Shown here in pieces: positions 17,203 to 25,668 of a stretch of 64,000 nt of DNA (positions within the stretch are counted from its first letter, which is position 1; every line of letters begins with the position of its first letter). The position numbers and the translations under genes are program-made. The notes beneath the pieces are model-generated. The model saw only the letters and a program-made list of their open reading frames with translations. It ran no database searches and was not told where the DNA came from. The stretch is taken from NCBI GenBank assembly GCA_945935945.1, contig CAMESA010000001.1, forward strand, positions 71,982-135,981. The letters run 5' to 3'. This stretch comes from an uncultured Mollicutes bacterium. GTDB taxonomy: Bacteria > Bacillota_I > Bacilli_A > RFN20 > CAG-826.

Positions 17203-17231
17203 ATTATATACAATTAAGTTGACTAAGTCAA
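17203..17231 (-). promoter_or_regulatory. Early promoter upstream of sigma factor gene
   Basis: TTGACT (17231-17226), 17-bp spacer, TATAAT (17208-17203), then AATAAATGTCA. The -35 lies in a short GTTGACTTAGTCAAC palindrome (17220-17234), which could be an operator. Confidence 0.85.
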
Positions 17232-17303
17232 CAATTTAATTTTAAAAGTTGTAGTTTTATATCATTAAGGTGAATATAATGTAGTTTATATTATTGTGTA
17301 TAA

Positions 17304-17333
17304 GAAAAGAGTAGATATATGTATATCTACTCT
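17304..17333 (-). terminator. Terminator of the nrdD-nrdG transcript
   Basis: A perfect 12-bp inverted repeat (17308-17319 with 17322-17333), followed on the minus strand by CTTTTCTTA. It ends the class III reductase operon before the sigma factor promoter. Confidence 0.8.
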
Positions 17334-17366
17334 AAACTTTGATTATTTAGTTGATTTTTAAGATAT

Positions 17367-17556
17367 TCATTGTATAGTGCATTTATATATAACAATATAG
17401 CCATATCCAAAATTCGAGCGACCTTTCCTTGCAGTAAGAACACACATATTCTCTTTAACCTTTGTGGGAGATAGTTCGAATTTGTTGATTAACTCAATTT
17501 CTAGTGGAGTTAACTTGCGTTCAAGACAACATTCTATGGATTCAAAATCTTGTCAT
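17367..17556 (-). pseudogene. Small early gene with apparent +1 frameshift at codon 4
   Basis: A strong ribosome site (AAGGAGTG) precedes an ATG at 17556, but the frame stops at once: ATG ACA AGA TTT TGA. One base further on, the frame is open for ~58 codons (FESIECCLERKLTPLEIEL ... ARKGRSNFGYGYIVIY) and reads like a real protein. If one T of the TTTT run (17544-17547) is skipped, a 62-residue protein results. The TTT-TGA site is also a plausible +1 programmed frameshift, like the CTT-TGA of prfB. It lies directly downstream of nrdG. Without the shift only four residues are made. Function unknown. Confidence 0.5.
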
Positions 17557-17568
17557 GTGGTTCACTCC

Positions 17569-18066
17569 TTATTTGTCATTATCAGAATGAAAGACAATTT
17601 CGCCTTGCTCAAGTGATTCTTGCACTAGAATAACACGTTGATTTGTACTGCCTTTCCATCTAGCTGATTTAGAAGACAATGGCTCAACAAACTTACCATC
17701 AACTAAAACGTCAATGTATTTCATGACTTCTAAATCTTTAACTTCTTCATAAAGATAGCCTGTATAGCACCAAACCGTTTTGCCAATGTCTTTGCATAGC
17801 TTGGCAATTTTAAGTGAGTCTTCTAGGTTGTATGGAGCTAAAGGGTCACCACCCAATAAAGTTAAGCCAGTGCAATATTTATCTTCCAATCCGTCAATGA
17901 TTTCTTTATAGGCTTCTTCATCTAGTTCCAATCCACTTTTAGGATTCCAAGTTTGAGGAGAAAAGCAACCTTTACAATGATGGGGGCATCCACTTAGGAA
18001 TACACTTAAACGAACACCCTCACCATTTACTGTGCTACATTTCTCAATATTGTGATATCTAGCCAT
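17569..18066 (-). CDS. nrdG: Anaerobic ribonucleotide reductase activating protein
   Basis: A 165-residue radical SAM activase. The CxxxCxxC cluster motif (SGCPHHCKGCF) is at residues ~26-34, followed by the GGDPL motif (LTLLGGDPLAPYN) typical of NrdG. It uses a 4Fe-4S cluster and S-adenosylmethionine to make the glycyl radical on NrdD. It lies 77 bases downstream of nrdD with a hairpin between them, so it is probably made in lower amounts. AGAGGTGG precedes the ATG. It only works without oxygen, so the host must meet anaerobic conditions. Confidence 0.93.
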   Translation of the reverse strand: MARYHNIEKCSTVNGEGVRLSVFLSGCPHHCKGCFSPQTWNPKSGLELDEEAYKEIIDGLEDKYCTGLTLLGGDPLAPYNLEDSLKIAKLCKDIGKTVWCYTGYLYEEVKDLEVMKYIDVLVDGKFVEPLSSKSARWKGSTNQRVILVQESLEQGEIVFHSDNDK

Positions 18067-18116
18067 ATGACCACCTCTACTCTTATAATTGTTGTTGAAT
18101 ACTAATTATAACATAA

Positions 18117-18139
18117 AGAGGGGGCTATTCGCCCACTCT
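18117..18139 (-). terminator. Hairpin between nrdD and nrdG
   Basis: The stem is 18117-18125 with 18131-18139 (one mismatch), followed on the minus strand by TTTATGTT. It is probably a partial terminator that lowers nrdG expression relative to nrdD. Confidence 0.6.
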
Positions 18140-18142
18140 CTA

Positions 18143-19636
18143 TTACATCGACTTGCGATCTTTAATCTCTGCCATCTTGGATTCATTTAGACGTGAATCA
18201 CCATTTACTCGGCTATATGATAGGTAGCCATTCATTCTCTCAATTTTTGTCAAGTCATTTGACCCACATTTCACACAGCTATCCATATCTGGTTCTTCAT
18301 GCCCACAAGTATTGCAAGTTGACAATGCTAGGTTGACACCTTGATAGAATCCCTTCTCCATAGCACGTCGAACTGTCGTTTTAATAGCTTCTGTGTTATA
18401 GCTATTGTAGTAGCGACAATATGTGATGCGACCACCTTTTACTTTGTGGAATAACTCTTCTTCTCCATCTTGTTTCTCAAATGGGGTAACTTCCTCAGAC
18501 ACATGAAGATGGAAGCCATTTGAGACATAATCCTTATCGAAAATCCCCTCGATTAAACCAAAGCGCTTTTTGAATTGTTTTACCTGTAAACCAACTAGGC
18601 TTTCTGCTGGTGTCGCATATAACGCATATAACCAACCATCTGCTTTTTTATAGCTTTCAATCTTATCATTGATAAAATCAATCACTTCAACTGCAAATGA
18701 ATTGTCTTCACGAATCGATTTACCATAGTGTAACATACATAATTCATTTAATGCAGTGAAACCAAAGCTTGCTGTCATGGGTCGGAAGAAATCTAAACCT
18801 AACTCATCATCATAGTTTAAGTGTCCACCTAAGAATCCACCTTGAGTAAATCCTAATGGATTCGTACTTGCTTTCATTTTGCTTAAATAGTTATATGTAC
18901 GCTTATGGATTGAGCGAATCATTTCCATATAGTATGTTAATAATTCATAGAAATCTTGTCCTGTCACTTTCGCTTCTTGATAGATTAAACATAAGTTTAA
19001 TGTCACAGCACCAATGTTTAAACGAGATTCAAAAATTGGTTTGTCATTTTCATCTTTTGGGTACATACCCCCTTCACGATACCAAGGTGACAGGAAAGCG
19101 CGACACCCCATGGGACTAATGACTTCTCCATATTTATGATACATTTCTCCTAGATAACCCTGATCTAAGCTCAAGTAATCAGGATACATTCGACGAGCAC
19201 TACATTCAATAGCTTTGTCATATAAATGCTCTAGTGGTTTACCTTCACCATGTAGTTTATCTGTATATAAGAATACCAATTTAGGGAATAGCATGCCTTT
19301 TTTAAATCCCTCTTTGCCTTGCCCTTCTTTGCGAACTTTACAAAGAACTTCTGACACCATTTGACCAAACTCTGATTCATCTAAGCCAAATGAGAAGGTT
19401 GTAAATGGATAGTCCCCACGAGATGAAGCAACCGTATTTAACTTAATTTCCAATCCTTGTAATCCTTGTTCTAGCTCACGATAAACTTTTTGTTTCGCAT
19501 ATTTATGAGCTAGCTCCTCATTGGCATTTTTAACACCTTCGGCAGAAACAATGTTTAAATAATCACTATAATACTTATCATAAGACTTTTTACAATAGGG
19601 AGCTAAAACTGTGTCAATTCTAGGGATTGTAAAACC
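18143..19636 (-). CDS. nrdD: Anaerobic ribonucleoside-triphosphate reductase, exon 2 (C-terminal part)
   Basis: Encodes residues ~215-711 of the class III reductase. It starts GFTIPRIDTVLAPY, which continues QQYG of exon 1 after intron removal. Visible features are the catalytic barrel, a zinc site (CNTCGHEE and CVKCGS) and the C-terminal glycyl radical loop (MNGYLSYSRVNG). The protein reduces ribonucleotide triphosphates to deoxy forms under anaerobic conditions after activation by NrdG. The open frame begins at a TTG inside the intron, which is not used as a start. The spliced gene is 642 + 1494 bases, about 711 residues, the normal family length. Confidence 0.92.
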   Translation of the reverse strand, partial: GFTIPRIDTVLAPYCKKSYDKYYSDYLNIVSAEGVKNANEELAHKYAKQKVYRELEQGLQGLEIKLNTVASSRGDYPFTTFSFGLDESEFGQMVSEVLCKVRKEGQGKEGFKKGMLFPKLVFLYTDKLHGEGKPLEHLYDKAIECSARRMYPDYLSLDQGYLGEMYHKYGEVISPMGCRAFLSPWYREGGMYPKDENDKPIFESRLNIGAVTLNLCLIYQEAKVTGQDFYELLTYYMEMIRSIHKRTYNYLSKMKASTNPLGFTQGGFLGGHLNYDDELGLDFFRPMTASFGFTALNELCMLHYGKSIREDNSFAVEVIDFINDKIESYKKADGWLYALYATPAESLVGLQVKQFKKRFGLIEGIFDKDYVSNGFHLHVSEEVTPFEKQDGEEELFHKVKGGRITYCRYYNSYNTEAIKTTVRRAMEKGFYQGVNLALSTCNTCGHEEPDMDSCVKCGSNDLTKIERMNGYLSYSRVNGDSRLNESKMAEIKDRKSM

Positions 19637-20540
19637 CAAAGGAGATGAGCGTTTCCACTCTGACTACTCCTTTGCAACATATCTTGGCGTTTGCTAAACG
19701 CCCCTACGGTTTCAGAAGTGTACCAATCTCACTTCCTACTCTACTCGGTTACTCACCAATGAAAAGCATTAATCATTGACTACCCTTTCGATGTCCTCTA
19801 CATCTAAACTTGGAATACGGAAAATATAATCTTTCTTTGATTGACTATCACCACGAGCAATACGTCTAATTTGAGTGCAACTAATCCCAGTGCTCCTACT
19901 CGCTGATTCGATGCTTGGGTAAACCATAACTTCTCCATTGTTAATGGCAATGACTTCTCGCCTTTTGACTTTTGCTACATTTACAGGTCTTTTTAAAACA
20001 TCATAGGAATGTTTTAGGTTTTCAGAATAATCCACCCACTCTAAGTTGTTGGCACAACAATTTGTCACATCTCCATCTAAATGATTTACACACGTTTTAA
20101 CTTTGGGATTGTCATTCTCTACAAACTGTTCGGCAACCAAACGATAAACCTTTTTACACTTTCTTTTACCCTCTTTTCTTAAGGAAACCTCTGGTCTACC
20201 ATTCTTTGAGTTAAACTGTATCTGTATGATTACTCCTCGTTTGAACTCAGTAACTCCATTGCTTTTTATTATGTATCTGTCAAGACTTCGAACTCTTCCT
20301 TTGTCACTTACTTGATAGTACCCCTCATAATCTTTTATATCTTTCCAAATTTCTTCCTCCACGAAACACACTCCTTTTGTTGTATTCCGTATCAAGTTTA
20401 GACTCGGTATTACCGTATCCCAATGGGACTTAGGCTCTCTTACCACCTTAGCCTTTCGGCTTAGTTGACCGATAGCATGACGTCTTATATGTCACACACC
20501 CTTTGGTAAGGTTAGTAGGTTTTGATACGGCAATTTATTT
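19637..20540 (-). mobile_element. Group I intron in nrdD
   Basis: 904 bases interrupting the QQYG|GFT site. The 5' exon end TACGGT pairs perfectly with GCCGTA at intron positions 10-15 (20531-20526), giving the U-G pair at the splice site that defines P1; the last intron base is G (19637). It carries an HNH endonuclease gene. It shares a 20-base core block (20426-20445) with the dnaE intron. Joining the exons restores the reading frame exactly (Q-Y-G-G-F-T). Confidence 0.88.
19769..20362 (-). CDS. Intron-encoded HNH homing endonuclease (NUMOD4-HNH-NUMOD1)
   Basis: A 197-residue protein. It has an N-terminal NUMOD4 domain (EEIWKDIKDYEGYYQVSDKGRVRSL), an HNH core (VNHLDGDVTNCCANNLEWV), and a C-terminal NUMOD1-type DNA-binding domain (VYPSIESASRSTGISCTQIRRI). 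It probably cuts intron-free nrdD to spread the intron. I choose GTG 20362, which has an AAAGGAG site eight bases upstream. Longer frames to 20446 would translate the conserved intron core, so they are not real. It lies fully within the nrdD intron. Confidence 0.88.
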   Translation of the reverse strand: MEEEIWKDIKDYEGYYQVSDKGRVRSLDRYIIKSNGVTEFKRGVIIQIQFNSKNGRPEVSLRKEGKRKCKKVYRLVAEQFVENDNPKVKTCVNHLDGDVTNCCANNLEWVDYSENLKHSYDVLKRPVNVAKVKRREVIAINNGEVMVYPSIESASRSTGISCTQIRRIARGDSQSKKDYIFRIPSLDVEDIERVVND

Positions 20541-21182
20541 ACCGTACTGTTGTGAAGCAGATGACATGATAATATCACCCAATACGTCACAAGCCACGTC
20601 TAAAGTTTTTGGCTCATTGTACCAAACATTCCCCATTTCAAATCCACCTTGCATAACAGTTGAAGCATCAAATAAACAACAGTTGAATGTATACATACGA
20701 TCTCGCATATCATGAACATAGATAAATCCATCGTCTACTGCTTTAACTTCATCTGGAGTTAAGAAGAATGTTTTATACAACTCTTTAGATACTTCACCAC
20801 GAACAAGAGATTGTTTAGTTGATACTAAAGCACTATCTGCATTACTATTTTCTTTGTCTCCAACGTATAAGATAGATTGAGATTTAGCATAAATTTCATC
20901 CATTGTTTTAACAAAGTTTGTTTTGTAGTTTCGATAACTACGATAAGATTCCGCAACTTTTGGATTAACCATTAATAAAGCATTCTCCACAAACTTGTGA
21001 ACTTCGACAACAGGAACTTGTTCTCCATATACTGCACACATATCGTAGGCTTCTTTGCAAACAATCTCTTCTTCGATTGCTGTTAGCTCTACCATTACTC
21101 GGTCGGCACTCTTACGAATTGCCTCAACAATCTTAACACCATTGAAATCAACTAAGCGCCCATCTTTTTTAATAATCTGCAT
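20541..21182 (-). CDS. nrdD: Anaerobic ribonucleoside-triphosphate reductase, exon 1 (ATP-cone)
   Basis: Encodes residues 1-214. The N-terminal ~95 residues are an ATP-cone regulatory domain (MQIIKKDGRLVDFNGVKI, NPKVAESYRSYRNYK), followed by the start of the catalytic domain (YVHDMRDRMYTFNCC, SSASQQYG). Unspliced RNA would stop three bases later (GK then TAA). I place the start at ATG 21182, with AAAGG nine bases away; the longer frame to 21236 starts where transcription begins, next to the -10 box. It heads the nrdD-nrdG operon. Confidence 0.92.
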
Positions 21183-21241
21183 ATACTTCATCCTTTCTTT
21201 GCTATGTATTGGCAACAGTCTATCTCTATTGCACATTTATT

Positions 21242-21270
21242 ATTATATAGTCGACATTGATAAAAGTCAA
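21242..21270 (-). promoter_or_regulatory. Early promoter upstream of nrdD
   Basis: TTGACT (21270-21265), 17-bp spacer, TATAAT (21247-21242), then AATAAATGTGC. It sits directly beside the nrdF terminator and drives nrdD-nrdG. Confidence 0.87.
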
Positions 21271-21280
21271 CTATGAAATA

Positions 21281-21309
21281 GAAAAAGTTGAGAAATTAAT
21301 CTCAACTTT
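21281..21309 (-). terminator. Terminator of the nrdE-trx-nrdF transcript
   Basis: A perfect 10-bp stem (21284-21293 with 21300-21309) with a 6-nt loop; on the minus strand it runs into TTTTTC. It starts seven bases after the nrdF stop. Confidence 0.85.
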
Positions 21310-21315
21310 AGTTTA

Positions 21316-22287
21316 CTATTCTAAACCCTCAAACTTGAAGTCATCATCTGACAACGACTCAATTTTAGTTGATTTAATATAACCATTTCCTTTTAACGCA
21401 CTAAAGAAATCGTGATTCTTAGTCTTAACAGAATAACCATTGGCTACAACAGGGTGAATATCATCTTTGGTTACATAAAACATTGGTTCAAACCCTAGGC
21501 AACCTAGAGCATAATCAACGTTGAATTGAATATAGGTTTTAACTTCATCAAATAATCCCAATTCATCATATAATAAATGAGAGTATTCTAATTCAGCTTC
21601 ATAGATTTCTTCAATCATTGAGATTGCCAAGTTAAAGAAATGTTGCTTCTCATCTGCCTTCATTTGATTGAATAAATCTTGTGCAAATTTACCACAAGCT
21701 AAAGTATGGATTTCTTCATCTCGCATGATTAAGTTGATAATCTCTCCACTATGTACCATTTTACCTTGTCCTGCTAAATATAAAGGCAAGAAGAATCCAG
21801 AGTAGAAACAAATACCCTCTAAGCATAAAGCACCAACATAAGACATAAATAAACTATCGTCTTGATTATACTCTTTCATGATTCGTTTTAACTTGTCTTG
21901 TAATTCTTTGGTTTGTTCAACCCATACAAATAATTCATCAATACGCTTAGGTGATACTAAAGTTTGGAAGATAGTTGAATAAGATCGAGCATGAATACTT
22001 TCAAATCCACCAAATAGAGCCAATAAAGATTGGATATATTCATTATCTGAACGTTCTGCAATTTTATTGATACCTGTTGTTTGATTTGTGTCTAATAAGG
22101 TTAATCCTGCTAAGATATGCTCGTAAGTTTCCTTAATCTTGGGTTCTAATTCATTCCAAACATCTTTGTCATTTGACACTGGCACTTCTTGAGGAAGCCA
22201 GAAGCGTTCGGCTTGTAACGTATATAAGTCATCATACAGTTTACATGAAGTATCATTCCAGTTAATTGCTTTTAATGGTTTAGTCAT
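21316..22287 (-). CDS. nrdF: Class I ribonucleotide reductase beta subunit
   Basis: A 323-residue R2-type ferritin-fold protein. Metal ligands are visible in order: Asp in LTLLDTNQ, Glu and His in GGFESIHARSYS, Glu in CLEGICFYSG, and Glu/His in RDEEIHTLACG. The HARSYSTIFQTL block, with a Tyr in the usual radical position, is NrdF-like. It holds the dimetal-tyrosyl radical that starts catalysis in NrdE. I start at ATG 22287, which fits the GGAGA-x-ACATATG leader; the in-frame ATG at 22308 overlaps the ribosome site. It is the last gene of nrdE-trx-nrdF. Confidence 0.93.
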   Translation of the reverse strand: MTKPLKAINWNDTSCKLYDDLYTLQAERFWLPQEVPVSNDKDVWNELEPKIKETYEHILAGLTLLDTNQTTGINKIAERSDNEYIQSLLALFGGFESIHARSYSTIFQTLVSPKRIDELFVWVEQTKELQDKLKRIMKEYNQDDSLFMSYVGALCLEGICFYSGFFLPLYLAGQGKMVHSGEIINLIMRDEEIHTLACGKFAQDLFNQMKADEKQHFFNLAISMIEEIYEAELEYSHLLYDELGLFDEVKTYIQFNVDYALGCLGFEPMFYVTKDDIHPVVANGYSVKTKNHDFFSALKGNGYIKSTKIESLSDDDFKFEGLE

Positions 22288-22321
22288 ATGTATACATCTC
22301 CTTATCATTATTTAAAATAGA

Positions 22322-22340
22322 GAGTGGGATCAGCCCACTC
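22322..22340 (-). terminator. Hairpin between thioredoxin and nrdF genes
   Basis: A 7-bp perfect GC-rich stem (22322-22328 with 22334-22340), followed on the minus strand by TCTATTTT. It lies inside the operon, so it may reduce nrdF readthrough or protect the upstream mRNA. Confidence 0.6.
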
Positions 22341-22342
22341 AA

Positions 22343-22663
22343 TTACTTATTAGCTAACTCTAAAAACTTATCGATAGTAATAACCCCATTGTGACGATGA
22401 TATTCTACATTATCTTTTAAGAATACTAAAGTTGGTACAGAGAAGATAGAGAACTCACCAGCAACTTCTGGGCACTCTTTAACATTGACACTATATACTG
22501 TTGCATTTGCACGACCATCAAAAAATAATTGGTTTAATTGATTTGTTACATCTTGACAAGGGGCACAACCCTCTTTATAAAATTTTAAAATGTGTACTCC
22601 ATTCTCAAATAATTCATCTAAATCTGCTTCTACGTAATCTTTCATGTTTACTAAGTTAATCAT
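22343..22663 (-). CDS. Thioredoxin-like protein
   Basis: A 106-residue thioredoxin fold. The active site is CAPC within FYKEGCAPCQDV, and a conserved cis-Pro follows in SIFSVPTLVFL. It probably re-reduces the C-terminal Cys pair of the adjacent NrdE. The CAPC site differs from the classical CGPC, so its redox partner may be specific. I choose ATG 22663, nine bases from AAAGGA, over the ATG at 22672, which touches the ribosome site. It lies between nrdE and nrdF on one transcript. Confidence 0.88.
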   Translation of the reverse strand: MINLVNMKDYVEADLDELFENGVHILKFYKEGCAPCQDVTNQLNQLFFDGRANATVYSVNVKECPEVAGEFSIFSVPTLVFLKDNVEYHRHNGVITIDKFLELANK

Positions 22664-22719
22664 ATATATCATTTCCTTTCGATTTAAGTTATCTTAATGT
22701 TATAAATTGCGTTTTTATA

Positions 22720-24801
22720 TTAAACTGAACAGCTTTCACATTCACTTGCACTTAATAAGCGTGTACGTGTGTAGTATAAGCTCTTTAACCCTTTCTTCCA
22801 AGCATAGATGTATAATCGAGCTAATTCACGAGTTGATGTTTCACTATCTACATAAAGAATAGTTGAGACACCTTGGTCGATATGGTCTTGTGCAGTAGCC
22901 ACCAAGTCAATGTATTTATACATATCCATCTCAAATGCTGACTGATAGAAGAAATAGTTTTGTTGACTTAAATATGGCATAGGATAATATGTAGTTGAAT
23001 TACCATATGTACGAATCTCCACTGTATCAACAATAGGAGCAATAGAAGGTGTCGCATTTTGAACATAACCAATTGATTGCGTTGGTGCAATCGCTAGACG
23101 ATAAGCATTATACATACCATCTTGTTTAACTTTGTTGACTAATTGTTTCCAATCTTCTTGTGTTGGGATATGCATACCTTCAAATAGTTTAACCACCTTT
23201 TTAGACTTTGGTGCATAATCATTGTTGATATACTTCTCAAAGTAAGAACCTTTATAGTATTCAGATTCTTCAAACCCTAAGAATGATTCGCCTTTCTCTT
23301 TAGCAATCTCTGTACTTGCTAAAATAGTGTAATAATTCATCATCATGAAGAATGTATTTACAAATTCCAATGAAAGTTTAGAACCATAAGAAATCTTATT
23401 CTTAGCTAAGTAACCATGTAAATTCATAGCCCCTAATCCAACACTATGTAACTCATCATTTCCCCTCTTAACACCAGGGGCATTGGCAATGTTTGATAAA
23501 TCAGATACACTTGTTAAAGCTTTCATTGCTAACTCAATTGTCTGTTGCATATTCTTGTTTTCCATGACGTTTGCAATATTTAATGAACCTAAGTTACAGT
23601 TGATGTCACGTTTAATTTCATCTTCTACACCGTAATCATTGATGATTGAAGTTTCTTGTAATTGCATGATCTCCTGACACAGGTTTGATTGTTTGATCGT
23701 TCCCAAATCTTTAAGAGCATGGACTTTATTTGCGTTACTAACATATGTAATATATGGATAACCAGACTCAAATTGAGTTTTGGCAATATCAATTAATAGC
23801 TCACGAGGATTTAATTTACGTTTACGCACATGAGGATTAGCTACTAAATCATCATACATTTTATCAAAATCAATATCATTAAACTCTAGTCCATATTGCT
23901 TGTAAACTGTATGAGGTGCAAATACATAATATTCTTCACCTTTCTCCGCTAGCTCCATGAATTTATCTGGTACTACTAAACCGATTGATAGAGTTTGTAA
24001 TCGTGACTTCTCGTCGCCGGCGATTTGCTTGGTTTGTAAGAACTCTTGAACGTCCCAATGAAAGATATTTAAGTTGGCTACGCCTGCTCCAGCACGAGCA
24101 CCTAACTGATTTACATAACTAAATGTATCTTCCATCAACTTCATAACTGGTACAACTCCACTTGCTGCACCTTCAACACCTTTGATAGCTTCACCACGAG
24201 AACGTAGGTTGCTAACTGAACAAGCTACTCCGCCACCGATTTTAGAAAGTTGACCCATGACATTCATATTGTAGTTAATTGAATTTAATGAGTCTGCCAT
24301 TTCTAATAAGAAACAACTAATCATCTCACCTGCACGAGCTTTACCAGTATTCATAAATGTCGGTGTAGCAGGTTGGTATTCTTGCTTAATCATAGCTTCT
24401 GCTAAATCCCAAGCAAAATCTTCGTCACCTTGAGCTAAGAATAAAGCACAAGCAACAATACGCTCTTCATAAGTTTCTAAATAGTATTTTTTATCATTTG
24501 TTTTTAAAGCATATGATTGGTAGAATTTTGAAATTGCCATATATGATTTAAACTCAAATTCAAATGAGTAGATGTGTTTTGTTAATTCTACAATGAAATG
24601 TATATCATACATTTTTAAGAAATCAATATAGTAGTCGTTCTTAATTAACCATGCTATACGATCTTCATGCGTTTTAAATGGATAATACTTCTCCATCACT
24701 TCTTTTTGGAACTCCTCAACTGCTTCTCGGTCTTTATCTAGTTGATACCAACCGTCTTTCTTTTGCATTAATTCATTGTTTAATTTAATGTAGTTTTTCA
24801 A
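22720..24801 (-). CDS. nrdE: Class I ribonucleotide reductase alpha subunit
   Basis: A 693-residue full-length NrdE-type catalytic subunit. Key parts are ATPTFMNTGKARAGEMISCF (active-site Cys in strand A), a SNLCQEI stretch with the Asn-x-Cys-x-Glu motif, a Gly-rich IGGGVACSVSNLRSRG, and the C-terminal redox pair in CESCSV. It reduces ribonucleoside diphosphates with NrdF. It lacks the long ATP-cone of class Ia enzymes, consistent with class Ib. The start is TTG 24801 with an AAAGG site nine bases upstream. First gene of the nrdE-trx-nrdF operon. Confidence 0.95.
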   Translation of the reverse strand: MKNYIKLNNELMQKKDGWYQLDKDREAVEEFQKEVMEKYYPFKTHEDRIAWLIKNDYYIDFLKMYDIHFIVELTKHIYSFEFEFKSYMAISKFYQSYALKTNDKKYYLETYEERIVACALFLAQGDEDFAWDLAEAMIKQEYQPATPTFMNTGKARAGEMISCFLLEMADSLNSINYNMNVMGQLSKIGGGVACSVSNLRSRGEAIKGVEGAASGVVPVMKLMEDTFSYVNQLGARAGAGVANLNIFHWDVQEFLQTKQIAGDEKSRLQTLSIGLVVPDKFMELAEKGEEYYVFAPHTVYKQYGLEFNDIDFDKMYDDLVANPHVRKRKLNPRELLIDIAKTQFESGYPYITYVSNANKVHALKDLGTIKQSNLCQEIMQLQETSIINDYGVEDEIKRDINCNLGSLNIANVMENKNMQQTIELAMKALTSVSDLSNIANAPGVKRGNDELHSVGLGAMNLHGYLAKNKISYGSKLSLEFVNTFFMMMNYYTILASTEIAKEKGESFLGFEESEYYKGSYFEKYINNDYAPKSKKVVKLFEGMHIPTQEDWKQLVNKVKQDGMYNAYRLAIAPTQSIGYVQNATPSIAPIVDTVEIRTYGNSTTYYPMPYLSQQNYFFYQSAFEMDMYKYIDLVATAQDHIDQGVSTILYVDSETSTRELARLYIYAWKKGLKSLYYTRTRLLSASECESCSV

Positions 24802-24867
24802 AATATCAATCCTTTCTTATAAAAGACTTCCCAACCACCCAACCCATAATTATCACTTACATTTATT

Positions 24868-24896
24868 ATTATATACTCTAGGTTTACAAAAGTCAA
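24868..24896 (-). promoter_or_regulatory. Early promoter upstream of nrdE
   Basis: TTGACT (24896-24891), 17-bp spacer, TATAAT (24873-24868), then AATAAATGTAA. This is one of the copies closest to the family consensus. Confidence 0.9.
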
Positions 24897-24923
24897 CTAA
24901 TTAATTCAACTTTTGTTAATATT

Positions 24924-25658
24924 TTATTCCCAAACTTTACTGTGTATAAATAGCTTTTCAATAGACACCTCACGTTTTTTAGCGTTTTGAGTTCTTAAAA
25001 CAGGTTGCTCCCACACGCATTCAAAGTCATCTGGTGCTTGAAGTTCGGACACGACCACAATGTTGTTTTTGCTCATGTCTCGAACCCATTGCCAAAATTC
25101 GTCATGATTAAAGTTCTTTCCTACTGAAAATTGTTTAGTTCCTTTATATGGAATATCACAGTAGATCAATGCCCCTTTTACATCTGTAAACGATTTGTAA
25201 TCGCAGTTTACAAAGTTAATACCTTTTAATTTAGGAGATTGTTTTTTTAAATTTCTCTTGCACTCATCGTAATAGTCTCTGATTTTGCCGTTCTTTTCCA
25301 TTGTTTTCTTTGCATATCCACCATCAAAGTATCGACCATTATAACTAGCCAAGAAACCAATAGCTCCAACATACCAATCCTCATATTTACCTGTGTCTTT
25401 GTTTGACCGAACATCGTCATATAATTCTTTTGGAACTTCCAACGGTAACTCTCCACCATTTTGAACGTGTTTAAGTAGGGCAATTAGCTTATCATGCAAG
25501 TCTCCGCCAATTCGATTCTCACATTGGATATCATCAATAACATTAGCCCCTCCGACAAAAGGCTCAACATATGTATCAATATTATTTTTATCTATTAATT
25601 CTTGTAAAAATGGCACAACCCATTTCTTAATTCGTGATTTACTTCCCATGTATTTCAT
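24924..25658 (-). CDS. DNA adenine methyltransferase, D12/Dam class
   Basis: A 244-residue methylase of the alpha (Dam/D12) class. SAM-binding motif I is YVEPFVGGANV near residue 30; an N-terminal MKYMGSKSRIKKW helps place DNA and cofactor. Catalytic motif IV is CDIPYKG, a DPPY-type motif with Ile at the second position. It methylates adenine N6 at an unknown site, probably protecting phage DNA. The start is ATG 25658 with AGGAGG before it; longer frames overlap the recD2 end. It shares a transcript with recD2. No matching restriction gene is nearby. Confidence 0.9.
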   Translation of the reverse strand: MKYMGSKSRIKKWVVPFLQELIDKNNIDTYVEPFVGGANVIDDIQCENRIGGDLHDKLIALLKHVQNGGELPLEVPKELYDDVRSNKDTGKYEDWYVGAIGFLASYNGRYFDGGYAKKTMEKNGKIRDYYDECKRNLKKQSPKLKGINFVNCDYKSFTDVKGALIYCDIPYKGTKQFSVGKNFNHDEFWQWVRDMSKNNIVVVSELQAPDDFECVWEQPVLRTQNAKKREVSIEKLFIHSKVWE

Positions 25659-25668
25659 ATTATTCCTC

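Noticed and set aside
21183..21236. Longer nrdD start at 21236
   Set aside because: It begins right beside the TATAAT at 21242-21247, and the added residues do not look like the ATP-cone family.
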